From DATBJJ01 sp963750915 (GTDB lineage: Bacteria > Acidobacteriota > Vicinamibacteria > Vicinamibacterales > 2-12-FULL-66-21), in contig CAVVSF010000009.1 of NCBI GenBank assembly GCA_963750915.1, positions 841,011 to 905,010 of the forward strand: a DNA stretch of 64,000 nt. The letters run 5' to 3'. Position numbers and translations under genes: made by a program. The notes under the pieces were generated by a model. The model saw nothing but the letters and a program-made list of their open reading frames with translations, was not told the origin of the DNA and did not search any database. Position 1 is the first letter of the stretch, and the number at the start of each line of letters is the position of its first letter. Below, in pieces: positions 45,592 through 53,644 of this stretch.

Positions 45592-46284
45592 CTACGTGAG
45601 GGACTCTTCGCCGGCGTGGTGCCGCACGTCCTTGGCCGAGACCATGAAGATGACGTCCTCGGCGACGTTGGTGGCGTGGTCGCCGATGCGCTCGAGGTGG
45701 CGCGAGATCAGGATCAGATCCAGCCCCGGCTCGATCGTGTCCGGCGACCGCAGCATGAAGGTGAGGAGATCGCGGAAGACCTTCGTCTTGAGCGCGTCGA
45801 GCGTGTCGTCCTCGTTCAGCACCGCCTGCGCCAGATCGGTATCGCGGCCGACGTAGGCGTCAAGGGCGTTGCGAAGCATGCGCTGGGCGATTTCGGCCAT
45901 GCGCGGGATGTCGACCAGTTCCTTGACCGGCGGGTGGCGCATGTAGCGGCGGACCGCCTCGGCGATGTTGATCGCCAGGTCGCCGACCCGCTCGAGGTCG
46001 GTGTTGATCTTGACGGCCGCGACAATCGATCGCAGGTCGACCGCCATCGGCTGGTGCAGCGCCAGCAGCCTGAAGCAGCGCCGATCGATCTCGATGTGGA
46101 GGTCGTTGATCGGTCCGTCGCCGGCGAGGACGCGGTCGACGAGCGGCGCGTCGCGCTGGACGACGCCGCGGACGGCCGAGCTGACGCGGTCCTCGGCGAG
46201 GCCGCCCATTTCGAGCAGGCGGGTCTTGAGTTGCTCCAGCTCCTCCTGGAAGTGCGGGACGATGCGATCTTGACGGTCTGGCAT
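45592..46284 (-). CDS. phoU: Phosphate signalling protein PhoU
   Basis: A 230-aa all-helical cytoplasmic protein with two PhoU repeats. Each carries the metal-binding acidic motif: KINTDLERVGDLAINIAEAV near 92 and LILISRHLERIGDHATNVAE near 192. PhoU represses the PhoR/PhoB response when phosphate is plentiful, through contact with PstB. It lies 61 bp downstream of pstB in the same orientation, whereas pstS, pstC and pstA are about 15 kb away. It is presumably expressed from the PHO box before pstB. Confidence 0.96.
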   Translation of the reverse strand: MPDRQDRIVPHFQEELEQLKTRLLEMGGLAEDRVSSAVRGVVQRDAPLVDRVLAGDGPINDLHIEIDRRCFRLLALHQPMAVDLRSIVAAVKINTDLERVGDLAINIAEAVRRYMRHPPVKELVDIPRMAEIAQRMLRNALDAYVGRDTDLAQAVLNEDDTLDALKTKVFRDLLTFMLRSPDTIEPGLDLILISRHLERIGDHATNVAEDVIFMVSAKDVRHHAGEESLT

Positions 46285-46345
46285 GGGCGATGATTACTAC
46301 AGTGTAGGAACGACCGGTGGACGAGCGGGCGCCGCCGGCCCGGGC

Positions 46346-47194
46346 TCAGCCGAATCGCCCGGTGACGTAATCTTCCGTCAGCTTTTCGGCCGGGTTGGTG
46401 AAAATCCGATCGGTCGGGCCGTGTTCGATCAGCTTTCCCAGCCAGAAAAAGGCGGTGCGATCGGAGACGCGCGCCGCCTGCTGCATGTTGTGCGTGACGA
46501 TGACGATCGTGTACTCCGTCTTGAGCTGGTAGATCAGCTCCTCGATGCGCTGGGTCGCGATCGGGTCGAGGGCCGAGGCCGGCTCGTCCATCAGGACTAT
46601 CTCCGGCTTGATTGCCAGCGCCCGCGCGATGCAGAGGCGCTGCTGCTGGCCGCCCGACAGCGCCAGCGCCGAGTCGTGCAGCCGATCCTTGACCTCTTCC
46701 CAGATCGCCGCCTGGCGCAGGCTCTCTTCGACCCGCGCGTGCATGTCGGCTCTGCTCTTCGCGAGCCCGTTGATGCGCAGGCCGTAGGCGACGTTCTCGA
46801 AGATCGACTTCGGAAACGGGTTCGACTTCTGGAACACCATCCCGACCCGCCGCCGCAGCGCGACGACGTCGGTGCCTGAACGGTAGATGTCGTCCCCCTC
46901 GATCAGGACCTTACCCTCGACGCGCGTCCCGGGGATGATGTCGTTCATCCGGTTCAGCGTGCGGAGGAACGTGCTCTTGCCGCAGCCGGATGGGCCGATG
47001 AAGGCGGTGACGAGCTTCGCCGGGATGCCGATGTTGATGTTGTCGAGCGCCTTCTTCTGCCCGTAGTAGAAGTCCATCTCCTGCACGTCGATACAGACCG
47101 GATGCTCGGCAGACGACGCGGCCGGCGTCGACGGGCGAACCGTTACGGCGGTGAGCGGCGGCGGGGAGGGCGGCGGAGTCTGCACGAGATTCAT
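46346..47194 (-). CDS. pstB: Phosphate ABC transporter ATP-binding protein PstB
   Basis: A 282-aa ATPase of the high-affinity phosphate importer. Walker A is FIGPSGCGKSTFLRTLNRMN, the PstB-specific VFQKSNPFPKSIFENVAYGL holds the Q-loop, the signature is ALSGGQQQRLCIARALA, and Walker B is EIVLMDEPASALDP. The ATG at 47194 is preferred over an in-frame upstream ATG at 47236, because about 25 Pro/Thr-rich residues already precede the conserved core. A GTTTACA-type PHO box lies 52-69 bp upstream. It pairs with PstC and PstA, encoded at 61-63 kb. Confidence 0.97.
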   Translation of the reverse strand: MNLVQTPPPSPPPLTAVTVRPSTPAASSAEHPVCIDVQEMDFYYGQKKALDNINIGIPAKLVTAFIGPSGCGKSTFLRTLNRMNDIIPGTRVEGKVLIEGDDIYRSGTDVVALRRRVGMVFQKSNPFPKSIFENVAYGLRINGLAKSRADMHARVEESLRQAAIWEEVKDRLHDSALALSGGQQQRLCIARALAIKPEIVLMDEPASALDPIATQRIEELIYQLKTEYTIVIVTHNMQQAARVSDRTAFFWLGKLIEHGPTDRIFTNPAEKLTEDYVTGRFG

Positions 47195-47245
47195 GACAGG
47201 ACACTCTGATCCTAGAGCGCCCTGGTTTCCGGGCAATTTCGCGTA

Positions 47246-47263
47246 TGTAAACTTCGTGTAAAC
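47246..47263 (-). promoter_or_regulatory. PHO box (GTTTACA-CGAA-GTTTACA) before pstB
   Basis: On the minus strand two identical 7-mers GTTTACA are separated by CGAA, giving the 7-4-7 arrangement and 11-bp period of classical PHO boxes. It is the most perfect of five such sites in the window and lies between the TMPK-like A stop and the pstB start. It is probably bound by the PhoB-like regulator encoded at 60.2-61.0 kb. Confidence 0.75.
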
Positions 47264-47281
47264 AGCGCCTCGGCGGCCGCC

Positions 47282-48043
47282 TCAGGCCTCGACGGCCAGC
47301 GCGGCGTTCTCGCTCTCGGCGAGAAAGGCGCCGATCTGGCGTCGCAGCTCGTCCTGGATGACTTCGATCTTGCGCTTGGCGTCCAGCACCCGGAAGCCGA
47401 ATTCATCCGACATCGACGCGTACTCCTTGAGCAGCGCCCGCTGGTAGGCCCGGAAGCTCTCGTAGATGTCGTCGCCGAGCTTCAGGTCCATGCCCGATTC
47501 CCAGTAGTCCATCCCCCGCGCCTGGAGGACGCGGCGGATGAGCGTCTTCTCGTCCACCTTCAGGTAGAAGACGAGGTGCGGCGCGATGGCGAAGCCGTAG
47601 AGGTTGCGGATCCACCCGCGATCGACGCCGCGCACGCCGGCCCGCGCCATCGCCGTGAAGATGTAGCGATCCGACAGGACGATGAACCCGGCCTTGAGCG
47701 CCGGGATGATCTCCTTCTCGAGGCGGTCGGCGAAGTCGGTGGCGTAGAGCAGGACGAACGTGAGCTTGTTGAGGGTGTTGCTCGCCTTGGCCAGATCGAT
47801 GGTCGGCTGCATCAGCTCCGACCGTGTCCACCCGGTCTCAATCACGCCGTAGCCCTGCACTTCCAGCCATTCGCGCAGCAGCGAGATCTGCGTCGACCGG
47901 CCGACCCCGTCGGTGCCCTCGACGGCGATGATCTTGCCCGGATAGCCCTCGATCGGCAGGTACGGGATGCCGTAGCCGTAATAGCTCCCCGGCGTGACGA
48001 TCGGACCGGGTGCCGGTTCAGGCAAGCTCGTCGAGCTCGTCAT
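47282..48043 (-). CDS. Thymidylate-kinase-like P-loop protein A (Walker A Lys replaced by Arg)
   Basis: A 253-aa cytoplasmic P-loop kinase-like protein. The TMPK-type loop reads VEGTDGVGRSTQISLL, with Arg where the phosphate-binding Lys normally stands. Further TMPK-like parts are VLLYATDFADRLEKEIIPAL and LSDRYIFTAMARAGVRG (DRY box), then HLVFYLKVDEKTLIRRVL. The SSxAYQ segment of true dTMP kinases is absent. A roughly 35-residue N-terminal extension precedes the loop. Its start overlaps the end of the paralogue TMPK-like B. Location between ppx and pstB suggests a phosphate- or polyphosphate-linked role, which is inference. Confidence 0.8.
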   Translation of the reverse strand: MTSSTSLPEPAPGPIVTPGSYYGYGIPYLPIEGYPGKIIAVEGTDGVGRSTQISLLREWLEVQGYGVIETGWTRSELMQPTIDLAKASNTLNKLTFVLLYATDFADRLEKEIIPALKAGFIVLSDRYIFTAMARAGVRGVDRGWIRNLYGFAIAPHLVFYLKVDEKTLIRRVLQARGMDYWESGMDLKLGDDIYESFRAYQRALLKEYASMSDEFGFRVLDAKRKIEVIQDELRRQIGAFLAESENAALAVEA

Positions 48044-48717
48044 TCGTAGCCTCGATCTCCAGTTGCTGCGACACGATCTTGCGGAACGTGCGCTGTTGTT
48101 CGGTGATGCTGCCGCTCGCGTGGATCACGCTCAGGCCGAACTCGTCGACGAGACGATCGGTACTCCTCGAGGACCTTGCCCTGGAACATCCTGAAGCTCT
48201 CGACGGCGTTCGTGCTCCAGCCCATGTCGAGGCCGGCTTCGTAGAACTTGAGCTTGACGCGGCGGGCCAGGAGCCGGTCGGTCGAGACCTCGATCGGCAC
48301 CTTGAAATACACGGCGAGGTCGGGCCGTACGGCGAAGCTGTAGAGCTCCCGCACCCAGTTGCGATCGACGCCGCGGGCGGCGTCGCGCGAGAACGCGGTG
48401 TAGGCGTAGCGATCCGCCAGCACGATCATGCCGGCCTTGAGCGGCGGGACGATGTTGTAGAGCAGGCGATCGGCGAAGTCGGTGGCGTGCAGCAGGCTGA
48501 ACGTCATCGGCGTCAGCGAGTTCTTCTTCTTGCCGGTCTTGGTCGCGGCTTTCACCAGCGCCGACGAGTTCCACTCGGTGACGACCACCGAGTGGCCGGC
48601 GGCGCTAAGCCACTTCGCCAGCAGCGCCAGCTGCGTCGTCTTTCCGGAGCCGTCGATGCCTTCGACTACGAACAGCTTTCCCGGATACGCGTGGCGCGTC
48701 GTCAGGTTGGTCAGCAT
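48018..48717 (-). CDS. Thymidylate-kinase-like P-loop protein B, apparent frameshift near 48153
   Basis: The paralogue of protein A. The ATG at 48717 gives MLTNLTTRHAYPGKLFVVEG with a canonical loop EGIDGSGKTTQ and the DRY segment LADRYAYTAFSRDAARGVDR. The open frame turns Arg-rich after KVLEEYRS. Removing one base near 48153 restores LVDEFGLSVIHASGS, matching the C-terminus of protein A, and ends at 48018. The corrected gene is about 232 aa and overlaps the start of protein A by 26 bp. It could be an error, a mutation or recoding. The substrate is unknown; dTMP is possible because no other tmk is seen here. Confidence 0.75.
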
Positions 48718-50299
48718 CTGATGGCGGCTTCCTCGGGCCGCCGGCGGCGGCCGGGTCCTTGTTCGCGCCGTTGGCGACTTCGAAACGGACCGGCTTGCCG
48801 AGTACCGCTTCGAGCGGCCCGACATGGCGGTGCGCGGCCCACAGCTCGAGCTCGGCGTCGCCGGTGGTGCGCAGGCGCGCGAGATAATCGTCGCCGCGCG
48901 GGTAGAGGTCGATCCCTTCGAGCGCCTGGGCGTGGCTGCGGTCCAGCCCCTCCGCCAGCCGCACCATCGCCGACAGCATCTTCACGGTCTTGCGCGTCGA
49001 GCCGCGCAGGTCGCCGTAGCCTTCGTGCGACTTCTTTGGCGTTGCCTGCCGGTGATAGCGGGCGATGAGCGCGATGATCTCGATCTCGTCGGGATCGAAC
49101 CCGCGCAGATCGCCGTTCTTGATCAGGTAGTACGAGTGCCGGTGATGGCGTTCGTAGCTGATGTGCACGCCGACGTCGTGCAGCAGGGCGCCGAACTCGA
49201 GCCACTCCCGCTCGCGGTCCGACAGGCCATGCACGCCGCGGGTCTGGTCGAAGATGTTCAGCGCCAGCCGCGCTACCTGCTGCGCGTGCTCGGACCAGTA
49301 GCCGCAGCGCTCGCCGAGCTCGACGATGCTGCGGCGGCGGACGTCGGGATAGCGCTCGACCTTGCGGATCCTCGACTTGTTGCGGTGGATGTAGTCGAGG
49401 ACGATGCCCTCGCGCAGCGCCAGGTCGCAGAGCGTGAACTCGCTCGCGCCGAGGCGGCGCAGGATGGTGTCGAACAGCACCGAGCCGGCGACCGACAGGT
49501 CGGCCCGCCGCGGATCCATGCCGGGGACCGCCAGGCGTTCCTCGATGTCGACAGCGACGAGATGCTTGCGCAGGCGGTGCAGGGCCTTGGCGCTGACGCG
49601 GCGGTTGCGCAGGTCGTCGGGCGGCTGACCGTCGTGCGTCGAGGCCATCAGCCCGAGACTGAGGATCGTGCCGGAGGTGCCAATCACCCGGTCGAAGCCG
49701 CGCGACACGATCTGGTCGATGTAGCCGCCCATCTCCCTGCCGAGGTGCTTCACCAGCCGCCGCTCGTCGCCGCCGGTGAGCGGATCGCTCTTGACGAAGC
49801 GCTCGGTCAGGCGGATGACGCCGACTTTGAAGCTCTTTCCGAGCGCCATCTGCGTCGCCTTGCCAAGCGTGATCTCGACGCTCCCGCCGCCGATGTCGAC
49901 GACGACGCCGGTCGAGCCGCCGATGTCGATGCCGTAGCCGGCGGCGAGGTGGATGAGCCTGGCTTCTTCCGTGCCGGAGATGACCCTGATGCGAATGCCG
50001 GTCTCACGATCGACCTCGGCGATGAAGTCGCCGCCGTTGACGGCTTCGCGCGTTGCGCTCGTCGCGCAGGCGACGATCTCGTCAACCTTGTGGGAGTCGG
50101 CGATGCGCTTGAATTTCGACAGAGTCTGGAGCGCGGCGGCGATCGCGGTCGGCGTGAGGCTTCGGCCGCCGAGGCCGCCGGCGCCGAGCCGGACCATGTC
50201 TTTCTCGCGATCGATGACTTCGAAGGAGAGATCCGGCCGAACCCGCACCACAATCATGTGGATGGAGTTGGTGCCGATGTCGATGGCAGCGATGCGCAT
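48605..50299 (-). CDS. ppx: Exopolyphosphatase / pppGpp phosphohydrolase (Ppx/GppA) with HD domain
   Basis: A 564-aa ASKHA-fold phosphatase releasing phosphate from polyphosphate (or pppGpp). The phosphate loops are AAIDIGTNSIHMIV near 4 and VVVDIGGGSVEITLG near 145. GTEEARLIHLAA is near 117 and the HD-type C-domain contains ALLHDVGVHISYERHHRHSY near 385. The last ~60 residues overlap TMPK-like B by 113 bp and are low-complexity. Another frame would end with a TGA just inside the TMPK ATG, so the natural C-terminus may be shorter. A PHO-box-like repeat lies in the divergent region shared with the CHAD gene. Confidence 0.92.
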   Translation of the reverse strand: MRIAAIDIGTNSIHMIVVRVRPDLSFEVIDREKDMVRLGAGGLGGRSLTPTAIAAALQTLSKFKRIADSHKVDEIVACATSATREAVNGGDFIAEVDRETGIRIRVISGTEEARLIHLAAGYGIDIGGSTGVVVDIGGGSVEITLGKATQMALGKSFKVGVIRLTERFVKSDPLTGGDERRLVKHLGREMGGYIDQIVSRGFDRVIGTSGTILSLGLMASTHDGQPPDDLRNRRVSAKALHRLRKHLVAVDIEERLAVPGMDPRRADLSVAGSVLFDTILRRLGASEFTLCDLALREGIVLDYIHRNKSRIRKVERYPDVRRRSIVELGERCGYWSEHAQQVARLALNIFDQTRGVHGLSDREREWLEFGALLHDVGVHISYERHHRHSYYLIKNGDLRGFDPDEIEIIALIARYHRQATPKKSHEGYGDLRGSTRKTVKMLSAMVRLAEGLDRSHAQALEGIDLYPRGDDYLARLRTTGDAELELWAAHRHVGPLEAVLGKPVRFEVANGANKDPAAAGGPRKPPSDADQPDDAPRVSGKAVRSRRHRRLRKDDAAGAAGEVA

Positions 50300-50339
50300 G
50301 CAGGCGACGGACTGGCCGAAACAGGCCTGAAACTTGCCC

Positions 50340-50357
50340 CGTTACATGCCCGTTATA
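50340..50357. promoter_or_regulatory. PHO-box-like repeat (CGTTACA-TGCC-CGTTATA) between ppx and CHAD
   Basis: Two related 7-mers with an 11-bp period lie in the 125-bp divergent gap between ppx (-) and the CHAD gene (+). The match to GTTTACA is 5/7 and 4/7, weaker than at pstB, but the geometry is the same. It could control both polyphosphate genes. Confidence 0.45.
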
Positions 50358-50424
50358 TACTGGCGACGCTGGCCGGGGCACGCCGGAAACGGCCATTTTT
50401 TCGCCGATCGAGCGCAATCCTACC

Positions 50425-51378
50425 ATGAACCGCAGAAACGGCCGAGTTACCACGCAACTACTGTCGCGCCGTGCCGCGGCGCTGAAACGGCATCTTGGCG
50501 ACGCCACGAACGGCGACGCCAAGGGCGTGCATCAGTCGCGCGTCGCCTCGCGCCGCCTGCGAGAAGCGCTGCCGGTGCTGACGTCGGGCGTCAAGGGAAC
50601 GAAGGCGAAGAAGGCGCTCGGCAAGATCCGCCGCCTGACCAAGGCGCTCGGTACGGTGCGCGAGCTCGATGTGACGCTCGAACTGCTCGACGAGCTCACC
50701 GTCCGCGACACGCTGCCGCGCCCGGCTCTCGAGGCGGTGCGCGCCCACGTCGTCAACGAGCGCGAGCGGCGCCGCGCGGTCATGCTGAAGCGGCTGGCGC
50801 ACGTCAACGTCGGGAAGCTCGAGAAGCGGCTCGCGGATGCGGCGGCAGTGCTCGCGGGCAGCGATTCGCACGAATGGCGCGACGCGCTGGGCTCGCGCCT
50901 GGTGCGCCGCGCGAAGGCGCTGACCAGCGCGATCGGCGAGGCTGGCCAGCTCTACGCCGCCGAGCCGCTGCATCAAGTGCGGATTGCCGCCAAGAAGCTG
51001 CGCTATGCCATGGAGCTGGCGGGGGACGCCGGCGTCAAGGCAGCGTCGGCGCCGCTGCGCGCGGTCAAGCGCGTCCAGGACACGCTCGGCCGGCTGCACG
51101 ACCTGCAGGTGCTGCAGGCGCACGTCTCGACGGTGCAGGCCATGCCGGACCAGTCGGGGTTGCCGCCCGACGGCGGGCTGCAGATCGTCGCCCGCGCGCT
51201 CGAGGACGAATGCCGTCACCTTCACGCCCGCTACGTCGCGGCGATGCCGCGGCTGACCGAGGTCGTACAGGCGACGCGGACGGTCGTCGTGCCGCAGCTG
51301 GCGAGGGTTCGACCGGCTCCGCCGCTGAAAATGGCGCTGAAGGCCAGGGTGCCGCGCGTGGCGGCGAGTGAGGGGTAG
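50425..51378 (+). CDS. CHAD domain protein (polyphosphate-binding family)
   Basis: A 317-aa helical basic protein. Two CHAD repeats carry the conserved His/Arg/Lys pattern: KGVHQSRVASRRLREALPVL near 33 and PLHQVRIAAKKLRYAMELAG near 182, with VRELDVTLELLDEL and LGRLHDLQVLQAHV. CHAD proteins bind inorganic polyphosphate and can localise to polyphosphate granules. It is divergent from ppx and eight bases upstream of sixA, forming a typical polyphosphate-related gene set. It has no catalytic motif. Confidence 0.92.
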   Translation: MNRRNGRVTTQLLSRRAAALKRHLGDATNGDAKGVHQSRVASRRLREALPVLTSGVKGTKAKKALGKIRRLTKALGTVRELDVTLELLDELTVRDTLPRPALEAVRAHVVNERERRRAVMLKRLAHVNVGKLEKRLADAAAVLAGSDSHEWRDALGSRLVRRAKALTSAIGEAGQLYAAEPLHQVRIAAKKLRYAMELAGDAGVKAASAPLRAVKRVQDTLGRLHDLQVLQAHVSTVQAMPDQSGLPPDGGLQIVARALEDECRHLHARYVAAMPRLTEVVQATRTVVVPQLARVRPAPPLKMALKARVPRVAASEG

Positions 51379-51385
51379 CGAATCG

Positions 51386-51886
51386 ATGGCGACGCTCGAG
51401 CTGTATCTCATCCGGCACGGCCTCGCCGGCGAACGTGGTGAGGCGTATCCCGACGACTCGAAGCGTCCGCTGACGAGCGAGGGCATCTCGCGCCTGAAAC
51501 GCGAAGCGAAGGGGCTCGATGCGCTCGACGTCACCTTCGATCACATCCTGACCAGCCCGCTCGTCCGGGCGCGCCAGACAGCTGACGTGCTCGCCGAGAG
51601 CATGAAATCGAAGCCGTCGGTCTCGAACGCCGATGCGTTGACCCCTGCCGGCGGTCCCGCCGCCGTGATGCAGGAGCTCGCCAGGCACATGAAGAAGGCG
51701 CGGCTCGCGATCGTCGGCCACGAGCCGAACATCGGCGAGCTCGCCGCTTACCTGATCGGCTCCAAGACCCCCGTGCCCTTCAAGAAGGGTGCGGTGTGCC
51801 GCATCGATTTCGCCGTGTTTCCACCGAAGGGCAAGGGCCAGATCATCTGGTTCGCGACGCCCCGGATGCTGCGCAAGCTCTCCTGA
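51386..51886 (+). CDS. sixA: Phosphohistidine phosphatase SixA-like
   Basis: A 166-aa histidine-phosphatase-superfamily enzyme. The catalytic LYLIRHGLAGERGEAYPDDS carries the RHG motif near residue 8, ILTSPLVRARQTADVLAE is near 55, and the second His is in LAIVGHEPNIGELAAYL near 110. SixA removes phosphate from phosphohistidine proteins. The ATG at 51386 follows AGGGG with suitable spacing; an in-frame GTG 18 bases earlier overlaps the CHAD stop. CHAD-sixA neighbours recur in several phyla, but the reason is not established. Confidence 0.9.
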   Translation: MATLELYLIRHGLAGERGEAYPDDSKRPLTSEGISRLKREAKGLDALDVTFDHILTSPLVRARQTADVLAESMKSKPSVSNADALTPAGGPAAVMQELARHMKKARLAIVGHEPNIGELAAYLIGSKTPVPFKKGAVCRIDFAVFPPKGKGQIIWFATPRMLRKLS

Positions 51887-51935
51887 ATCGCGGCGCTGAA
51901 GCTCCTGTCGTCATACGCTCGCAACCCGGCTCTGG

Positions 51936-51941
51936 TATAAC
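51936..51941 (+). promoter_or_regulatory. -10 element TATAAC before the glycerophosphodiesterase gene
   Basis: TATAAC ends 17 bases before the ATG at 51959. The short leader holds a good GGAGG ribosome site, so this gene is not leaderless, unlike several others here. Confidence 0.5.
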
Positions 51942-51958
51942 CGGACCTGGAGGTCACC

Positions 51959-52894
51959 ATGCGTGTGGGGTGGACGATCTGTGGCGCGCTGTTCACGTGG
52001 ATGATGGTGCCGGGCACCGGTCCCGGCGCGCAGGCGCCGTCAGCGGCGCCGGCAAAGATCGCCGTCGCACATCGCGGCGCCTCCGCCTACGCACCCGAAC
52101 ACACGAAAGCCGCCTACGAGCTCGCGGTCGCGCAGAAGGCCGACTACGTCGAGCAGGACCTCGCGATCACGCGCGACGGCGCCATCATCTGCCTCCACGA
52201 CGTCTCGCTCGAGCGGACCACAGATGTCGAGGCCAGGTTTCCCGACCGCGCCTCGGCCGACGCGGCGACGGGAGTGAAGCGGTGGCTGGCCGCGGATTTC
52301 ACGCTCGCCGAGATCAAGACCCTCGATGCTGGCAGCTGGTTCGATCCCAAGTTCTCGGCTGAGAAGATTCCGACCTGGCAGGAGGCGGTGGCGATCGTCG
52401 GCGGCCGGGCGGGACTCTATCCGGAGCTCAAGTCGCCGGCGCTCTACGCCGGGCGCAAGGTCGACATGGTGGCGATCGTCGCCGGCGAGCTGAAGCGCGG
52501 CGGCTTCGATCGGCCGGCGCCGGCCGGGGTGCGGCCGCCGCTGGTGCTGCAGTCCTTCGACGCCGACGCGCTGCGGGCGCTGGCGAAGACGCTGCCCGAC
52601 GTCCCGCGCGTGCTGTTGATCGATCCACGCATGACGACGGAGTGGACGACCGAAGCGGGATTGAAGGAAGCGCGGACGTTCGCCACCGGCATCGGTCCGC
52701 ACAAGTCGATCATTCTCGGAAAGCCCGAGCTGGTCGCCGCCGCGCACGCCGCCGGGCTGACGGTGACGCCCTACACGTTCCGTTCGACCGATACCGGCCG
52801 GTTCGGCGATGTTACCGCCGAGATGTCGTTCTTCCTCTCGACGCTCGGCGTCGACGCCTTGTTCACCGACAACCCCGATCGCTTTCCCCGCTGA
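51959..52894 (+). CDS. glpQ: Secreted glycerophosphodiester phosphodiesterase
   Basis: A 311-aa enzyme that hydrolyses glycerophosphodiesters to glycerol-3-phosphate and alcohol. It has an N-terminal signal segment (VGWTICGALFTWMMVPG, then AQA). The GDPD signature is visible: IAVAHRGASAYAPEHT near 33 (catalytic His), DYVEQDLAITRDGAIICLHD near 62 (metal Glu/Asp and second His) and YPELKSP near 153. It is probably periplasmic, which fits phosphate scavenging next to the Pho genes. No PHO box was seen upstream. Confidence 0.93.
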   Translation: MRVGWTICGALFTWMMVPGTGPGAQAPSAAPAKIAVAHRGASAYAPEHTKAAYELAVAQKADYVEQDLAITRDGAIICLHDVSLERTTDVEARFPDRASADAATGVKRWLAADFTLAEIKTLDAGSWFDPKFSAEKIPTWQEAVAIVGGRAGLYPELKSPALYAGRKVDMVAIVAGELKRGGFDRPAPAGVRPPLVLQSFDADALRALAKTLPDVPRVLLIDPRMTTEWTTEAGLKEARTFATGIGPHKSIILGKPELVAAAHAAGLTVTPYTFRSTDTGRFGDVTAEMSFFLSTLGVDALFTDNPDRFPR

Positions 52895-52947
52895 GCCGGC
52901 GCGGTCCCGCCGCTCGTACCTGCCCGTCGCCCGGCCTGTCGCGTCGA

Positions 52948-53508
52948 CTAGGTGGTGGCCGTCAGCTCGCGCTTCACCTGGCGCCCGGTGTCCTGCGCCG
53001 CATTCGTGTCGTAGGCGTGCTCGCCGCCCGACGAGTGGCCGATGCGCTCGTAAAGCTCGATCAATCCCGTCGCGTCGCGGACCTCGGTCGCGAGCGCGAC
53101 CTCGAGCGCGTGCTGCATCTCGTGGCCGATGATCGCGATCGCTTCGTGGCGGGTCAGGCCCTGGCGAATCTGGATGCGGAGATAGCGCGCGCCGCCCTTC
53201 ATCGGAACGATCGTCAGCCGGCCGACCGTGTCGCGCGGCATCGTCATCAGCCGCTCGATGTAGACGATGACGTCGCTGCGATTGAGCGCCGTCATCAGGC
53301 CGGCGAAGGTCGGCGATCGCGCGACGCCTTCTCTGAGCAGATCGTGCAGCTGCGGATCGGCGGCGCGGACGCGTCGCTCCGGCGCAGCGAGCAGCGAGTA
53401 GTGCGCGCTTGGGATCGACGGTGCGGGTGCGGGCGCCGGCACCGGCGTCACCGCGGGACCGGTCGCGATCCACAGGCCGGCGACTGTCGCAGACAGCAAG
53501 GAGACCAT
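52948..53508 (-). CDS. Secreted hypothetical protein with HExxH motif
   Basis: A 186-aa protein with a signal-like N-terminus (VSLLSATVAGLWIATGPAV) and a Pro/Ala linker. The centre holds IIGHEMQHALEVALATEV near 130, an HEMQH zinc-binding pattern as in small zincins, and a Glu further on could be the third ligand. LHDLLREGVARSPTFAGLMT looks helical. No larger peptidase domain is recognised and the family is uncharacterised. It is convergent with the glycerophosphodiesterase gene and has no clear link to phosphate. Confidence 0.65.
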   Translation of the reverse strand: MVSLLSATVAGLWIATGPAVTPVPAPAPAPSIPSAHYSLLAAPERRVRAADPQLHDLLREGVARSPTFAGLMTALNRSDVIVYIERLMTMPRDTVGRLTIVPMKGGARYLRIQIRQGLTRHEAIAIIGHEMQHALEVALATEVRDATGLIELYERIGHSSGGEHAYDTNAAQDTGRQVKRELTATT

Positions 53509-53644
53509 GCGTCCTCCTGAGTTGTGCTGGCTTAGACGCGGCTCGATCCGATCTCGTTTGGAAGTGTGCGGGCGCGGAACGACCGGACAGGTTTAGTGAT
53601 GAACGGTCGTGCGAGTGAGGGACGAAGGCGGGGATGAACGCGCG

